64,000 nt of DNA from Secundilactobacillus odoratitofui DSM 19909 = JCM 15043 (GTDB lineage Bacteria; Bacillota; Bacilli; Lactobacillales; Lactobacillaceae): assembly GCF_001434895.1 (NCBI RefSeq), contig NZ_AZEE01000027.1, forward strand, positions 1 to 64,000, read 5' to 3'. The number at the start of each line of letters is the position of its first letter. The first letter of the stretch is position 1. The position numbers were made by a program, and so were the translations under genes. Positions 25,753 to 35,823 of this stretch are shown in pieces. Below the pieces are notes generated by a model, which did no database searches, had not been told where the DNA came from, and saw nothing but the letters and a program-made list of their open reading frames with translations.

Positions 25753-26271
25753 TTAATTCCACCAACTCATAAGCTTCATCAGCTGTGCATTGATGGCTTG
25801 TTCATCGTACTGCGTCCCGGCAACTTGCTCATCGGCAGTACGTGAATCCTCTGCAGGTGCCGCACCAGAACCATTGATGACGACGGGTAACTGTTGATAG
25901 CCCGCAGCCACAACTTTGTCATAACTCAGGGTATCAGTCAGTTCAATCTCATGTTGCCAATCATCACCAAAATCGTAAACATAGGTTACAGGACCCTGCT
26001 TTAAATCTGGTAGTGCTGTAAACTCACCTTCTGGCTTAGTTTCAACCAGCCCAAAATCATCATCGGCCATGACGATCCCATATTCGACTTTGGTGTCATT
26101 ACTTGGCCGAAACGCGTGTAAATGGGCATTTTGCCAGTTAAATAAAATTTGAATAATTGCGTGTAGTTGATCATAGCGCACTGTGTCTGGCACCAAAATC
26201 TCGCGTGAAACTGGTTGGTCGTTGACATCCTGCAATGTAATTTTAAGTTGTAGTACCTTTCCTTGGGCCAC
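25753..26271 (-). CDS. pRiA4b ORF-3-like protein
   Basis: A 172-residue soluble protein of the Plasmid_pRiA4b ORF-3 family. The core is HAIIQILFNWQNAHLHAF at residues 32-49, followed by VTYVYDFGDDWQHEIELT near residue 80-97, the family hallmark. Homologues are found both on mobile elements and scattered on chromosomes; their function is unknown. Translation starts at GTG after TAGGAGG. Nothing mobile is visible around it here. Confidence 0.88.
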   Translation of the reverse strand: MAQGKVLQLKITLQDVNDQPVSREILVPDTVRYDQLHAIIQILFNWQNAHLHAFRPSNDTKVEYGIVMADDDFGLVETKPEGEFTALPDLKQGPVTYVYDFGDDWQHEIELTDTLSYDKVVAAGYQQLPVVINGSGAAPAEDSRTADEQVAGTQYDEQAINAQLMKLMSWWN

Positions 26272-26484
26272 GTTAACGTCCTCCTAGACAGTTGGTTTTA
26301 TTTGTAAGTAATCGATTACGTTGTGAACAGTCAAATGACTCAACAACGTCTGCCGTTTTTATTTTACCATGACTTGAACTGATTTAATGACGTGACTTTC
26401 AAATTCCTATTTAGACGTTCACATCAAAAACTTGGTATAATGATGGGATGAACAATTTTGAACGAGATTAACGGAGGCTTTCAT

Positions 26485-29400
26485 TTGAACGAGCGTGACA
26501 TTCCTAATAAAATTTTAGCCCGTGGCCGGACAATTGCCCGCGAACAGCGATTGTCAATCGATTATATCGATAATGATCAACGAGAAGTCAATGCAACCGT
26601 CAATGGCACATACGACTACGGTGTGACGGTGAGTGCAAGTGGTGAAAACGACTACTGTGAGTGTCCCTACTTTCCAGAACACGGTTACTGCAAACACATC
26701 GCAGCCGTACTATCACTACTAAAGAATCAGCATCGTCCACTAGCAACGCTCTTTAGTAGCGTCGATCGTGATGATCATTTTGAAGAGGAATTTCCGGATG
26801 ACTTTCTTACTCGTAGTGCAAACTTTGAATCAACGCTGCGTCGTCACCCGTCCGCTGCCGCACGGATCTACCCCAATAAGGCTCAGTACAATTTGTTACG
26901 CTCTGATAGCAAGCAACTGACTGATTTTCTCGCCAATCATCCTGAGCCAACACCAGATTCAACCAGCGTCTTGCCGAATCTGTCTCAACTTGACCCAGAC
27001 ATTGAGCGCTACTTTGCTCGGTATCAACCACAAAACCGGACCTCAAGCGGTGCTAATTTTTTGGCCCAGCTCAACCTGCCTGATCAGCAGTACTTTACAC
27101 CTATCACTGAAAATGAAGTGACTTCCCAACCCCTTGATCTTGCGGTTACGCTAACTATTTTGCCATACAGTACGGACTGGAGCTCAATTGATTTACGGGC
27201 GTTTATTTCCCTCCACATTGCTGACCAAGTTCAGCATCGTTTCTATAAAGTCGCCAATATCAATCAATTCTTAACGATTTACCAGCAAGAAGGTAATTAC
27301 CAAACGGGTGGTAAAGGCTTGTTTCACTTGTCCTCATCTGTATTTTCAGAAGCTCAGGTACAGTTGCTGACGCTTTTAATTAACGGTTCTCAACCAGAAC
27401 CTAACCGCTTTCAAGGGTCCAATAATGATCGCAACGCCAGCCGCTTATTAGCGAGTGGCGACCTCGCTCGTCTTGCACCACTGACTGAGCACTTAAATAA
27501 CTTCGATTATGAATCCACCAATTTGCGCAATTATGATCGCCTAAAATTAACTGACTATCACGCTGAGGATGGTCTATTAACCGCTCATGTATCACCATCG
27601 ACTACTGGGTATGACTTTATTTTAACCAGTCAAATTGATGATACGCTGACAAAGGATCACCTGGTTACCAGCGGTGAGCAACTCTTTCAGCTGACTGGTC
27701 CACAGTTCGAGAGGGTCAGCGATTTTCTAGATAACTATGAAGAAACTGCTACTTTTGATACCCAAGCCGATGCGGGTAAGCTTCAATTCAAAACGAGTGA
27801 AATTGACAGTCTAATGCGGTTAACTGATTACTTTAAACAAATCGGAACACTGGACGAACTTCCAGCTAGTATCGTTCAACCCCACACGACACCCCACTTT
27901 GATCTCAGTACTGATTCAACTTGGTTACTGCTCAAGCTGACCTTTGATTATCAGGGTAAGTTATATGCTAAATCTGAGTTGGATCAAGTACCAGCTGAAC
28001 AACGCCAATTTGAAAAGGAACGACAAACTGAGATTTATCTGAGTTCACTTGGCTTTACCAATCAAAATGGCACTTGGCAAAAAGCTTTCAATACACCAGA
28101 AAAGCTCTATCAATTCTTCATTCGTGAGTTACCCAACCTACAAATTAATGGTGTAACGACGGTGAGCGCTGACCTCCAAAGCCGGCTGCAATCTGGCAGT
28201 CAGGTCCAGTCAACCATAGACGTGAGCGAGGATAACGGCTTGTTGTCCGTTAACTTTTCACTAAGCGGCATTGACGAGCAAGATGTTGATCAGGTCCTAC
28301 AACAGCTAGACGTTAACCGACCATACATTGCCCGTGCGGACGGCAGTATCATGCTGGTTGATCACGATTTAAAACAACTTAATCAGGCGTTGATCAAATT
28401 GCGTCATCAAGGTCAGTTACTTCACGGCCGCATGCAAGTGAACGCAGCTCAAGCACTAGCGGTTCAAGCCGCAGTTGGTGACACTGCGCAATTTGACGCC
28501 AGTTTCAAACAGCTTGCCGACGACCTTGCTCACCCCGAACATTTCGACATCACCGATGAGTCCGCGGTTCAAGCAACCCTGCGTCCATACCAAATTACCG
28601 GAGTAAAATGGTTTGAAATGCTGAATAGTCACGGCTTTGGCGGTATTTTGGCTGATGAAATGGGACTTGGTAAAACACTCCAAATGATTACCTTCTTAAA
28701 CAATCATTTGGATGCTGACCATCCTGATCTCGTTGTATCACCCGCTTCGCTCATCTATAACTGGTTAGCGGAATTTCACAAGTTTGCACCCAACGTGGCT
28801 GTCGCTGTCGTAGATGGCAATAAGGCGCAACGTCGGCAAATTATCAATGATACGACCAACACAGTTCTGATCACCAGTTACAATAGTGCCCGTCGCGATG
28901 TTGAACTCTACAATCAGCGCGGCTTAAACTACCTAGTGTTGGACGAGGCACAATTCGTCAAGAACAGTACGACCAAGACTCACCAACAATTGCGTCAACT
29001 CAATCGTCGCAACACCTTTGCGCTATCCGGTACGCCAATCGAGAACCGGACTGAAGAATTATGGGCCATTTTCGCACTGGTCATGCCAGGACTCTTACCT
29101 AATAAAACGGCGTTCCGGAAACTGACACCAGACGACATTACCGTTCGAGTCAAACCGTTTATCTTGCGTCGAGAAAAGGAAGCCGTTTTAACGGACCTGC
29201 CACCAAAAATTGAAACTAATTTGACTAATGACATGACGCCGGAGCAAAAAACAGTTTACTTGGCACAACTCCAGCAGATGCAAGTTAAAGTTCGCGGAAT
29301 GTCTGCCACTAAATTCGTTAAAAATCGAGTTGAAATTCTGGCTGGCTTAACCCGTTTACGCCAAATCTGTGACACACCAGCGCTCTACATGGATGATTTC

Positions 29401-29922
29401 ACAGGTACCTCTGGCAAGTTAGAACAATTAATTGAGCTACTCAATCAAGCAGCTGAAAATAATCGCCACGTCCTGATTTTTTCACAGTTTACTAGTATGC
29501 TGAGTATCATCGAAGAACACTTGGCGCAGGCTGATTTACCAGCCTATGTGTTGAAGGGTGACACCAAGCCAAAAGACCGGCTGGCCATGGTTGACGCCTT
29601 CAATGCTGGTGAAAAAGCCATCTTTTTGATCTCGCTAAAGGCCGGTGGTACTGGTCTCAACCTAACCGGGGCCGACATGGTTATTCTAGTCGATTTATGG
29701 TGGAATCCTGCCGTTGAAGACCAAGCAACAGCCCGGGCACACCGAATCGGACAGCACCATCAAGTCGATGTGTACCGTTTGATTACGCAGGGTACAATTG
29801 AAGAACAAATCTATAAATTACAAGAACAAAAGCGTGACCTTGTGGACCAAATTCTCAGTGGTACCGAGAATAAAGGTGCACTGACTGAAGAAGAAATTCG
29901 CAGCATCCTTGGGATTTCATAG
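26485..29922 (+). CDS. SWIM zinc-finger SNF2 family DNA helicase
   Basis: A large (1145-residue) nucleic-acid-dependent ATPase. The SWIM motif CxCx..CxH is seen as CECPYFPEHGYCKH near residues 60-73. A long poorly conserved middle follows. SNF2 helicase motif I is DEMGLGKT near 722, motif II DEAQ near 819, and the C-terminal motif VI is QATARAHRIGQ. The preferred start is a TTG seven bases after GGAGG; another TTG nine codons upstream has no site. A TATAAT extended -10 (TGG in front) lies about 50 bp upstream. The gene stands alone; a role in DNA repair or remodelling is inferred from the family. Confidence 0.92.
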   Translation: MNERDIPNKILARGRTIAREQRLSIDYIDNDQREVNATVNGTYDYGVTVSASGENDYCECPYFPEHGYCKHIAAVLSLLKNQHRPLATLFSSVDRDDHFEEEFPDDFLTRSANFESTLRRHPSAAARIYPNKAQYNLLRSDSKQLTDFLANHPEPTPDSTSVLPNLSQLDPDIERYFARYQPQNRTSSGANFLAQLNLPDQQYFTPITENEVTSQPLDLAVTLTILPYSTDWSSIDLRAFISLHIADQVQHRFYKVANINQFLTIYQQEGNYQTGGKGLFHLSSSVFSEAQVQLLTLLINGSQPEPNRFQGSNNDRNASRLLASGDLARLAPLTEHLNNFDYESTNLRNYDRLKLTDYHAEDGLLTAHVSPSTTGYDFILTSQIDDTLTKDHLVTSGEQLFQLTGPQFERVSDFLDNYEETATFDTQADAGKLQFKTSEIDSLMRLTDYFKQIGTLDELPASIVQPHTTPHFDLSTDSTWLLLKLTFDYQGKLYAKSELDQVPAEQRQFEKERQTEIYLSSLGFTNQNGTWQKAFNTPEKLYQFFIRELPNLQINGVTTVSADLQSRLQSGSQVQSTIDVSEDNGLLSVNFSLSGIDEQDVDQVLQQLDVNRPYIARADGSIMLVDHDLKQLNQALIKLRHQGQLLHGRMQVNAAQALAVQAAVGDTAQFDASFKQLADDLAHPEHFDITDESAVQATLRPYQITGVKWFEMLNSHGFGGILADEMGLGKTLQMITFLNNHLDADHPDLVVSPASLIYNWLAEFHKFAPNVAVAVVDGNKAQRRQIINDTTNTVLITSYNSARRDVELYNQRGLNYLVLDEAQFVKNSTTKTHQQLRQLNRRNTFALSGTPIENRTEELWAIFALVMPGLLPNKTAFRKLTPDDITVRVKPFILRREKEAVLTDLPPKIETNLTNDMTPEQKTVYLAQLQQMQVKVRGMSATKFVKNRVEILAGLTRLRQICDTPALYMDDFTGTSGKLEQLIELLNQAAENNRHVLIFSQFTSMLSIIEEHLAQADLPAYVLKGDTKPKDRLAMVDAFNAGEKAIFLISLKAGGTGLNLTGADMVILVDLWWNPAVEDQATARAHRIGQHHQVDVYRLITQGTIEEQIYKLQEQKRDLVDQILSGTENKGALTEEEIRSILGIS

Positions 29923-29945
29923 TGCCAAAACTTTAAACTAAAACA

Positions 29946-29997
29946 AACGCGGTTTCATCAAAATCCAATCTGGGATTCTCGATGAAATCGCGTTTTT
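29946..29997. terminator. Terminator between helicase and VanZ-RDD genes
   Basis: AACGCGGTTTCATC pairs with GATGAAATCGCGTT and is followed by TTT on the plus strand. It is flanked by A and T runs, so it can serve both convergent genes. Confidence 0.85.
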
Positions 29998-30021
29998 GGT
30001 TAATAATTAATGGTGATTCTA

Positions 30022-31143
30022 CTATGCATAGGAAGACTGTAACCGAGTCTTGCTCCATCGTTCAAACAGGAGCGCATGACTAGGCCGGAATAGATCAATC
30101 ATTAAGTCTAAGCCAAACACAATAATCACAATCGCAACATAGATAAACATCACAGCACCTAAAATCGAGTACAAAATACTGGTGTGATCGATCACCGCTG
30201 CGATACTCCCAATCACAGCCGGTAAAATAAACATACTGTATCCAATCAGCCATCGCGTAATGATTGCCTTTGTAGGTGCTAATTCACCACCGACCGTTGT
30301 CACTTTCAAATGAACTAGTCGCATCCCAAGGGTCTGATGCCACGCAAGTTGCGGCAGCAAAATGACGAGGATCAGTGCGAAAAGGGCAATGGGCTGAGCA
30401 ACGGATTCAACTGTCAAACGTGCTAAGCTCGCAAAAATCAGTAGGCCGCTGTTAACCATCGCGAGGCTGATCAGGTCAACCACCAGTGCAGTCGCATGAC
30501 GGAAAGTCGACACTTGTCTGGACTGAATCTGCAGCCGTTCAGTAATGTGCTCGCTGGTTGGTAGCAACGGCAAAACCCAACCTGTCAGCCAAAAACCGAC
30601 TATGCCACCGGTGGTATTTAAGAGTAAGTCATCCACATCGAATAACCGGTAAGGTCGTGGATAGAACCCGTAATCTCCCGATAGCTGGGTCAATTCGAAA
30701 AATAATGACAGGCAAAACGCCATCAACAACGTTTGTCGCCAAGATTTACGAAAATAGGCTCTGAGGTAAAATCCAAACGGAATCGTCAAAAACACGTTGA
30801 ATAATGGCTGTATCACTGTCGGGCTCTTGATGGTTGCAATCCAAGTATGAATATTTGTGACTTGCAACGGACTGTACTTGATAAATTGCCGGACAAACAT
30901 CAACGGCTGTAAATTATACTTTGGTGTCGTCAACTTGGCCACTTCAGCGACGGATGGTAACGGCAATATAATCAAAAAGTACGCACACATCAGGTAGAAA
31001 ATAAAACTGTATAACATGAGTATCGACCATCGTGAAACTGCTCCAAAACGATGGTAATGCCACAACAATACTGGAAAAGTGATCAATAATGCCACGAAGG
31101 GAAATATGATCATCGCCATTTTAATATCGAATAAGTAAACCAT
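30022..31143 (-). CDS. VanZ-RDD fusion membrane protein
   Basis: A 373-residue protein with two membrane domains. Residues 1-195 are VanZ-like, with NLQPL, NVFLTIPFGFYL and FDVDDLLLNTTGGIVGFW, the last being the VanZ signature. Residues 215-365 are an RDD domain (DLISLAMVNSGLL, then HQTLGMRLVHLKV and GYSMFILP). VanZ relatives are linked to glycopeptide tolerance, but most chromosomal ones have no proven role. ATG follows GGAGG. It stands alone upstream of a terminator shared with the helicase gene. Confidence 0.88.
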   Translation of the reverse strand: MVYLFDIKMAMIIFPFVALLITFPVLLWHYHRFGAVSRWSILMLYSFIFYLMCAYFLIILPLPSVAEVAKLTTPKYNLQPLMFVRQFIKYSPLQVTNIHTWIATIKSPTVIQPLFNVFLTIPFGFYLRAYFRKSWRQTLLMAFCLSLFFELTQLSGDYGFYPRPYRLFDVDDLLLNTTGGIVGFWLTGWVLPLLPTSEHITERLQIQSRQVSTFRHATALVVDLISLAMVNSGLLIFASLARLTVESVAQPIALFALILVILLPQLAWHQTLGMRLVHLKVTTVGGELAPTKAIITRWLIGYSMFILPAVIGSIAAVIDHTSILYSILGAVMFIYVAIVIIVFGLDLMIDLFRPSHALLFERWSKTRLQSSYA

Positions 31144-31258
31144 GACTGTCCTCCCAAACTAAGCTCATCTTAATGTACCCTTGGAGAGGTTATTCTGTCA
31201 ATTATTCGAATACTGATTGCTGCAAGTGTCATTGTCGTTGTTTATGCCACTACAGACT

Positions 31259-31292
31259 GACGCCCCAGTTTCCGATTTCGAAACTGAGGCGT
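31259..31292 (-). terminator. Hairpin after pdp
   Basis: AACGCCTCAGTTTC and GAAACTGGGGCGT pair on the minus strand with one wobble. The T run is missing, so it may be a weak terminator or a 3'-end protector. Confidence 0.65.
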
Positions 31293-31311
31293 TAATGGTT
31301 ATTCTACGTAG

Positions 31312-32610
31312 TTATTTAATAATCTCGTGAATCAACGTCAACGGCTTGGCGCTGGCTTCGATCTTAATGTTGTCATACAACAACTGTTTGATGTCTTCAA
31401 CATCTTCACGGTCGGCATAAATCGTTAGCAACGATTCGCCTTCGGCTACCGCGTCGCCCACCTTTTTGTGTAGCTCCAGACCAACGGCATAATCGAGTTG
31501 ATCATCTTTGGTTTGCCGGCCACCGCCTAATAGCATGCTGGCAATGCCCATTTCATCAGCTGTCATTTCGCCAACGACACCACTAGCTTTGGCAGGTAAC
31601 TCAATCTTAAACTTCGCTTGTGGCATGATAGTTGGATCATCCACAACGCGACCGTCGCCACCCTGAGCAATGACCATTTGACGGAAGGCTTCTAGGGCTT
31701 TACCACTCTTAACACCTGCTTCAAGCATTTGACGGGCTTCTTCAAGGGTATCCGCTTTTTTAGCTAACACGACCATCTGGCTACCAAGGGTCAGGACTAA
31801 GTCAGTGATATCTTCAGGGCCTTCACCCTTCAAAATATCAATGGTTTCTTTGATTTCGAGCGCATTGCCAATCATGTTCCCCAATGGCTGATTCATGTCG
31901 GAAATAACTGCCATGCAGTCCATCCCAACACTTTTACCAATTGAAACCAGCGCCTTGGCCAAGTCACGGGCTTGTTCTTCACTCTTCATAAAGGCCCCGG
32001 AACCAGTCTTAACATCCAGCACTAAAGCATCCGTTCCAGATGCAATTTTCTTACTCATGATGGAACCGGCAATTAACGGAATTGAATCAACAGTGTCGGT
32101 AACATCCCGCAGTGCGTAAATTTTCTTATCAGCTGGCGCGATGTTACCCGTTGCACCCACAATGGCTAGGTGAATGTCTTTGACCTGTTGTTTAAATTGC
32201 GCTTCAGTTAGCTCAACGTTAAATCCTGGGATGGCTTCAAGCTTGTCTAAGGTACCGCCGGTATGGCCCAACCCACGACCAGAAATCATTGGGATTGGAA
32301 TCCCTAACGCCGCAATCATTGGTGCAAGCGGCAAACTGGTTTTATCGCCGACACCACCAGTCGAATGCTTATCAACCTTGATGCCAGGAATGTCAGATAA
32401 GTCGAGCTGATCACCAGATTTCAACATCTGCATGGCTAGTTCTGCCTGTTCATCATCTTGCATGCCGTTAAAATAAATTGCCATTAACAGGGCACTGGTT
32501 TGATAATCTGGTATCGATCCGTCCGTTACACCATCAACAAAAAACTTAATTTCTTCTTTCGATAAAGCGCTTCCATTTCTTTTGTGATCAATCACGTCGA
32601 CCATTCGCAT
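31312..32610 (-). CDS. pdp: Pyrimidine-nucleoside phosphorylase
   Basis: It splits uridine, thymidine or deoxyuridine with phosphate to the base and (deoxy)ribose 1-phosphate. The 432-residue length is standard. The thymidine/pyrimidine phosphorylase signature [17 protein letters not shown] is near residues 80-96. [20 protein letters not shown] follows near 110, and the C-terminal alpha/beta domain carries [15 protein letters not shown] follows GGAGG. It is the last gene of the deo region, directly behind its regulator gene (49 bp). The deoxyribose 1-phosphate produced is the substrate of DeoB. Confidence 0.95.
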   Translation of the reverse strand: MRMVDVIDHKRNGSALSKEEIKFFVDGVTDGSIPDYQTSALLMAIYFNGMQDDEQAELAMQMLKSGDQLDLSDIPGIKVDKHSTGGVGDKTSLPLAPMIAALGIPIPMISGRGLGHTGGTLDKLEAIPGFNVELTEAQFKQQVKDIHLAIVGATGNIAPADKKIYALRDVTDTVDSIPLIAGSIMSKKIASGTDALVLDVKTGSGAFMKSEEQARDLAKALVSIGKSVGMDCMAVISDMNQPLGNMIGNALEIKETIDILKGEGPEDITDLVLTLGSQMVVLAKKADTLEEARQMLEAGVKSGKALEAFRQMVIAQGGDGRVVDDPTIMPQAKFKIELPAKASGVVGEMTADEMGIASMLLGGGRQTKDDQLDYAVGLELHKKVGDAVAEGESLLTIYADREDVEDIKQLLYDNIKIEASAKPLTLIHEIIK

Positions 32611-32659
32611 CGTAATTTCCTCCGTTCGTTAATTGCTGTGATTATCATGGCGCTTAAAC

Positions 32660-33631
32660 CTAACCTTCATCTTCAAGTAAGCGGTGAGCGGTATCGATAT
32701 CAGTTATCAAACAGTTCGTATACCCACCGGTCAAAGCACCTTTAATGGCGTCAAATTTTCGTTCGCCGCCCGCAACTAAAATTGATTTTTGTTTATGTTT
32801 GAGGTCAGCTAACTGTACACCAACCGTCCGTGCGTTAATTTTAGGGCACGCCACTTGCCCGTCACGATTGTAAAAGCGTGAACAGATGTCACCAATCGCG
32901 TTTTCTTGAATGCCAGCCTGTTCGGCTTTTGAAAAATAGCCGGTTTGAAATAACAGGGCATCGTCATGAACCGTTCCCACCGTATAAAGGGCAATATTAG
33001 CCTGTTGACCAAGCGCAATCAGCTTTTTAATGTGTCGATCTTGCATCACGATGTCATGCGTCGTTTGAGTCTCAAAAATGACCGGTAGCGGCATAATACT
33101 TGGTGACGTATGAAAGGCCCGACCAAATTTCATTAAAATATCTTCGGCAAACACTGGCGTTGGCGTGTAAGTCATACTCCCCTTCAGTTCAACCACCGTT
33201 ACATTCTGAGCGGCTTGTTCTTCAAGGTGGTCAGCGACTTGGTTCATCGTTTTCCCCCAGCTGACCCCGATAATATCATGGTCCTTAACGGTTTCAGTTA
33301 GATAATTCGCCGTATACTTACCCAACGCTTCAATCAATTGTTCGTAATTCGGCGTACTGGTATACACAACGTGCGCTTCCTTTAACGAAAACCGATCGCG
33401 TAGTGCCCGTTCCAGATTCGACACACTGGCAAATGGGTCAATCACCTTAATTTGGACGTAGCCCTCATCCAAGGCAAACTGTAAGAGTCGCGAGACAGTT
33501 GGTCGTGAAATTGACAGTTTTTTGGCAATTTCCGCCTGTCCTAGTTTTGACTCGTAGTACAGTCTTGCAACTTGAATACTGTCGCTAATTCTTTTTTCGC
33601 TGACGCTTTTGTCCATGAGTGATCGATCCAT
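32660..33631 (-). CDS. deoR: SorC/DeoR-type transcriptional regulator of nucleoside catabolism
   Basis: A sugar-binding transcriptional regulator of the SorC family, as is Bacillus DeoR. A helix-turn-helix lies near residues 30-55 (GQAEIAKKLSISRPTVSRLLQFA). A sugar-phosphate-binding domain fills the rest, with GVSWGKTM and the end VAGGERKFDAIKGALTGGY. The effector is probably deoxyribose 5-phosphate or 1-phosphate, from the context. The start is uncertain: ATG at 33631 is chosen, with alternatives at 33658 and 33616, and none has a strong ribosome site. Half-sites ATTGAACA at the deoC promoter are likely targets. Confidence 0.88.
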   Translation of the reverse strand: MDRSLMDKSVSEKRISDSIQVARLYYESKLGQAEIAKKLSISRPTVSRLLQFALDEGYVQIKVIDPFASVSNLERALRDRFSLKEAHVVYTSTPNYEQLIEALGKYTANYLTETVKDHDIIGVSWGKTMNQVADHLEEQAAQNVTVVELKGSMTYTPTPVFAEDILMKFGRAFHTSPSIMPLPVIFETQTTHDIVMQDRHIKKLIALGQQANIALYTVGTVHDDALLFQTGYFSKAEQAGIQENAIGDICSRFYNRDGQVACPKINARTVGVQLADLKHKQKSILVAGGERKFDAIKGALTGGYTNCLITDIDTAHRLLEDEG

Positions 33632-33660
33632 TTCTTTATTATTTTGTGAGCAGCTCATAT

Positions 33661-33862
33661 TTGCCTAATCGGGCTTCAACAAGCAGAGACTTGCATGTAA
33701 GGGACGACCCACACCAACCCAAGTTCGGGGTTGGCGTTGGCGTTGACACGCTACTGTTTTATTGCCTAATCGGGCTCCTACAAGCAGAGACTTGCATGTA
33801 AGCGACGACCCACACCAACCCAAGTTCGGGGTTGGTGTGGGTCGTCCCTTACACTCCAGTCT
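33661..33862. repeat. Tandem 101-bp duplication carrying a large hairpin
   Basis: Two units begin with TTGCCTAATCGGGCT at 33661 and 33762. Their first 75 or so bases differ at three positions. Unit 2 contains the hairpin GACGACCCACACCAACCC/GGGTTGGTGTGGGTCGTC, whose loop is AAGTTCG. Unit 1 keeps the left arm (33701-33720) but its right arm has decayed. The left arm of unit 1 pairs perfectly with the right arm at 33828-33847. The element lies between deoD and the regulator gene inside the deo cluster. It may end the deoCBD transcript. Confidence 0.75.
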
Positions 33863-33887
33863 CTAAACACTTGTTTGTGCACCTTAT

Positions 33888-34595
33888 TTATAACTTAATC
33901 GCTGTTTCCAATGCGACTGTCATCATATCAGCGAATGAACTTTGACGTTCTTGCGCTGATAAGGCTTCACCAGTCGTAAGGTTATCACTTACGGTATTGA
34001 TTGACAATGCCTGTACGCCGTATTTGGCAGCTAACATATAGAGCGCTGCAGTTTCCATTTCCGTGCCTAAAACACCGTAATCAATCAATTGTTGATAATC
34101 GATCTCATCGTTGTAGAAGCGGTCAGCACTAAAAATGTTGCCCACCTTAACCGGAACATCCGCCGCTTTAGCCGCTTCGTAAGCCTTTAACAGCATATCA
34201 AAGTCAGCCGTTGGGGCGTAGATAACGCCTGCCTTAAAGGTGTTTTGGATAATTGCTGAATCCGTACTTGCCGATTGCGCGATTAAAATATCTCGAATCT
34301 TAACGGCTTCACCAAACCCACCAATGCTACCAATCCGCATCAAGTGTTTAACCCCAAAGAACTTGATCAGCTCGTTGGTATAGATTGAAATAGAAGGAAT
34401 CCCCATCCCGGTGCCTTGAACTGAAACCTTGTGACCCTTGTAAGTTCCAGTATAACCAAAGGCATTTCGAACTGAATTGTACTGAACAACGTTCTCCAAG
34501 AAATTATCCGCAACATACTTTGCTCGTAATGGATCACCCGGCATCAAAACCGTTTCTGCAATATCGCCCATTTCGGCGCCAATGTGTGTACTCAT
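33888..34595 (-). CDS. deoD: Purine-nucleoside phosphorylase DeoD
   Basis: It phosphorolyses purine (deoxy)nucleosides to base and (deoxy)ribose 1-phosphate. At 235 residues it is the hexameric bacterial type. Visible features are HIGAEMGDIAETVLMPGDPLRAKYVA at the start, the phosphate loop TGMGIPSISIY near residue 62, and the purine-site ETAALYMLAAKYG block near 180. ATG follows AGGAGG by eight bases. It is the third gene of the deoCBD run; 15 bases separate it from deoB. Confidence 0.96.
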   Translation of the reverse strand: MSTHIGAEMGDIAETVLMPGDPLRAKYVADNFLENVVQYNSVRNAFGYTGTYKGHKVSVQGTGMGIPSISIYTNELIKFFGVKHLMRIGSIGGFGEAVKIRDILIAQSASTDSAIIQNTFKAGVIYAPTADFDMLLKAYEAAKAADVPVKVGNIFSADRFYNDEIDYQQLIDYGVLGTEMETAALYMLAAKYGVQALSINTVSDNLTTGEALSAQERQSSFADMMTVALETAIKL

Positions 34596-34610
34596 GGTGT
34601 TGTCCTCCTA

Positions 34611-35810
34611 TTAGTCGTTTGTGGTTAATTCACTCAAAAAGCTTGTGCCGACTTGGTTGCCACTTACGCCAAAGTTCTCAAGCACCGTTGCGCCAAAGTC
34701 AGCGTAGGTTCGACGAATGCCAAGTGACTTGCCGTGCTTAAAACTTGGTGAGTAAGCAATCAATGGAACGTATTCACGAGTGTGATCCGTTCCCTTGAAA
34801 CCTGGATCGTTACCGTGATCGGCCGTGATGATCACCAAATCGTCGGCGGTTAAGTTGGTCAAAAAATCACCCAACTGTTGATCAAAAGCCATCAAAGCTT
34901 GACCGTAACCTTCAGGGTTGCGTCGGTGCCCATACATCGCGTCAAAATCAACCAAGTTTGTAAAACTAAAGCCGTTAAATGACTTCTTAGCGTTTTCAAT
35001 CGTCTTGTTCATGCCGTCTTCATTGCTTTCAGTATGGACGCCTTCAGTAATGCCGTGACCTGAGAAGATATCATTGATTTTTCCAACGGCTAACACGTCT
35101 AACCCAGCAGCCTTTAATCGATCCATATCAGTTTCGCCAGTTGGTTCTAGCGCAAAATCATGTCGATTGGCGGTTCTGGTGAAATGATCTTTATCAGGCC
35201 CCACGTATGGTCGTGCAATAATCCGACCAATTCGATATGGTTGGTCAATCGTGATTGAACGGGCATACTCACAGATTCGATACAGTTCTTCAAGCGGAAT
35301 CACATCTTCATGTGCGGCAATCTGCAGAACTGAATCACCAGAAGTATAGACGATCAAGTCCCCGGTAGCCATCTGATGCTCACCATAATCATGAATCACA
35401 TCCGTGCCAGAGTATGGTTTGTTGACGATAACGTGTCGACCACTAAAGTCTTCTAGTTGTTTAATCAGTTCAGCTGGAAAACCCTCTGGGAAAAAGCCAA
35501 GTGGCTCTGTGACGGGTAAGCCCATCATCTCCCAATGGCCATCCATACTGTCCTTACCAACTGACGTTTCGTGCATCTTGCCAAAGTAAGCGATGGGGTC
35601 ATCAACCACAGCGACACCTTCGATTGGGTTATCTGGTCGAATATTTGAAAGGCCCATTTTCTCAAGGTTTGGTAGTTTCAACTTTCCTTGGAAATGTTCA
35701 CCAATGTGGCCTAAGGTATCTGCACCAACATCACCGAATTGATTGGCGTCACTGGCTTCACCGATACCGACGGAGTCAATAACGATTCCAAATACACGCT
35801 TAAAAGTCAT
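34611..35810 (-). CDS. deoB: Phosphopentomutase
   Basis: It converts (deoxy)ribose 1-phosphate to 5-phosphate, linking DeoD and Pdp to DeoC. The protein has 399 residues of the alkaline-phosphatase-fold type. The metal-site motifs are DSVGIGE near residue 12, [13 protein letters not shown] near 90, and [11 protein letters not shown] with DHTREYVPL near 330-350. ATG follows GGAGG by eight bases. It sits between deoC and deoD with 13- and 15-bp gaps, so the three are one operon. Confidence 0.97.
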   Translation of the reverse strand: MTFKRVFGIVIDSVGIGEASDANQFGDVGADTLGHIGEHFQGKLKLPNLEKMGLSNIRPDNPIEGVAVVDDPIAYFGKMHETSVGKDSMDGHWEMMGLPVTEPLGFFPEGFPAELIKQLEDFSGRHVIVNKPYSGTDVIHDYGEHQMATGDLIVYTSGDSVLQIAAHEDVIPLEELYRICEYARSITIDQPYRIGRIIARPYVGPDKDHFTRTANRHDFALEPTGETDMDRLKAAGLDVLAVGKINDIFSGHGITEGVHTESNEDGMNKTIENAKKSFNGFSFTNLVDFDAMYGHRRNPEGYGQALMAFDQQLGDFLTNLTADDLVIITADHGNDPGFKGTDHTREYVPLIAYSPSFKHGKSLGIRRTYADFGATVLENFGVSGNQVGTSFLSELTTND

Positions 35811-35823
35811 TTAAGTTGCCTCC

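Noticed and set aside
25753-26271. Mobile-element remnant around the pRiA4b-type gene
   Set aside because: The family is named after a plasmid, but no transposase, inverted ends or plasmid genes are nearby. It is a common chromosomal gene.
33661-33862. CRISPR array
   Set aside because: Only two units of about 101 bp with internal palindromes and no spacers. No Cas genes are in the window.
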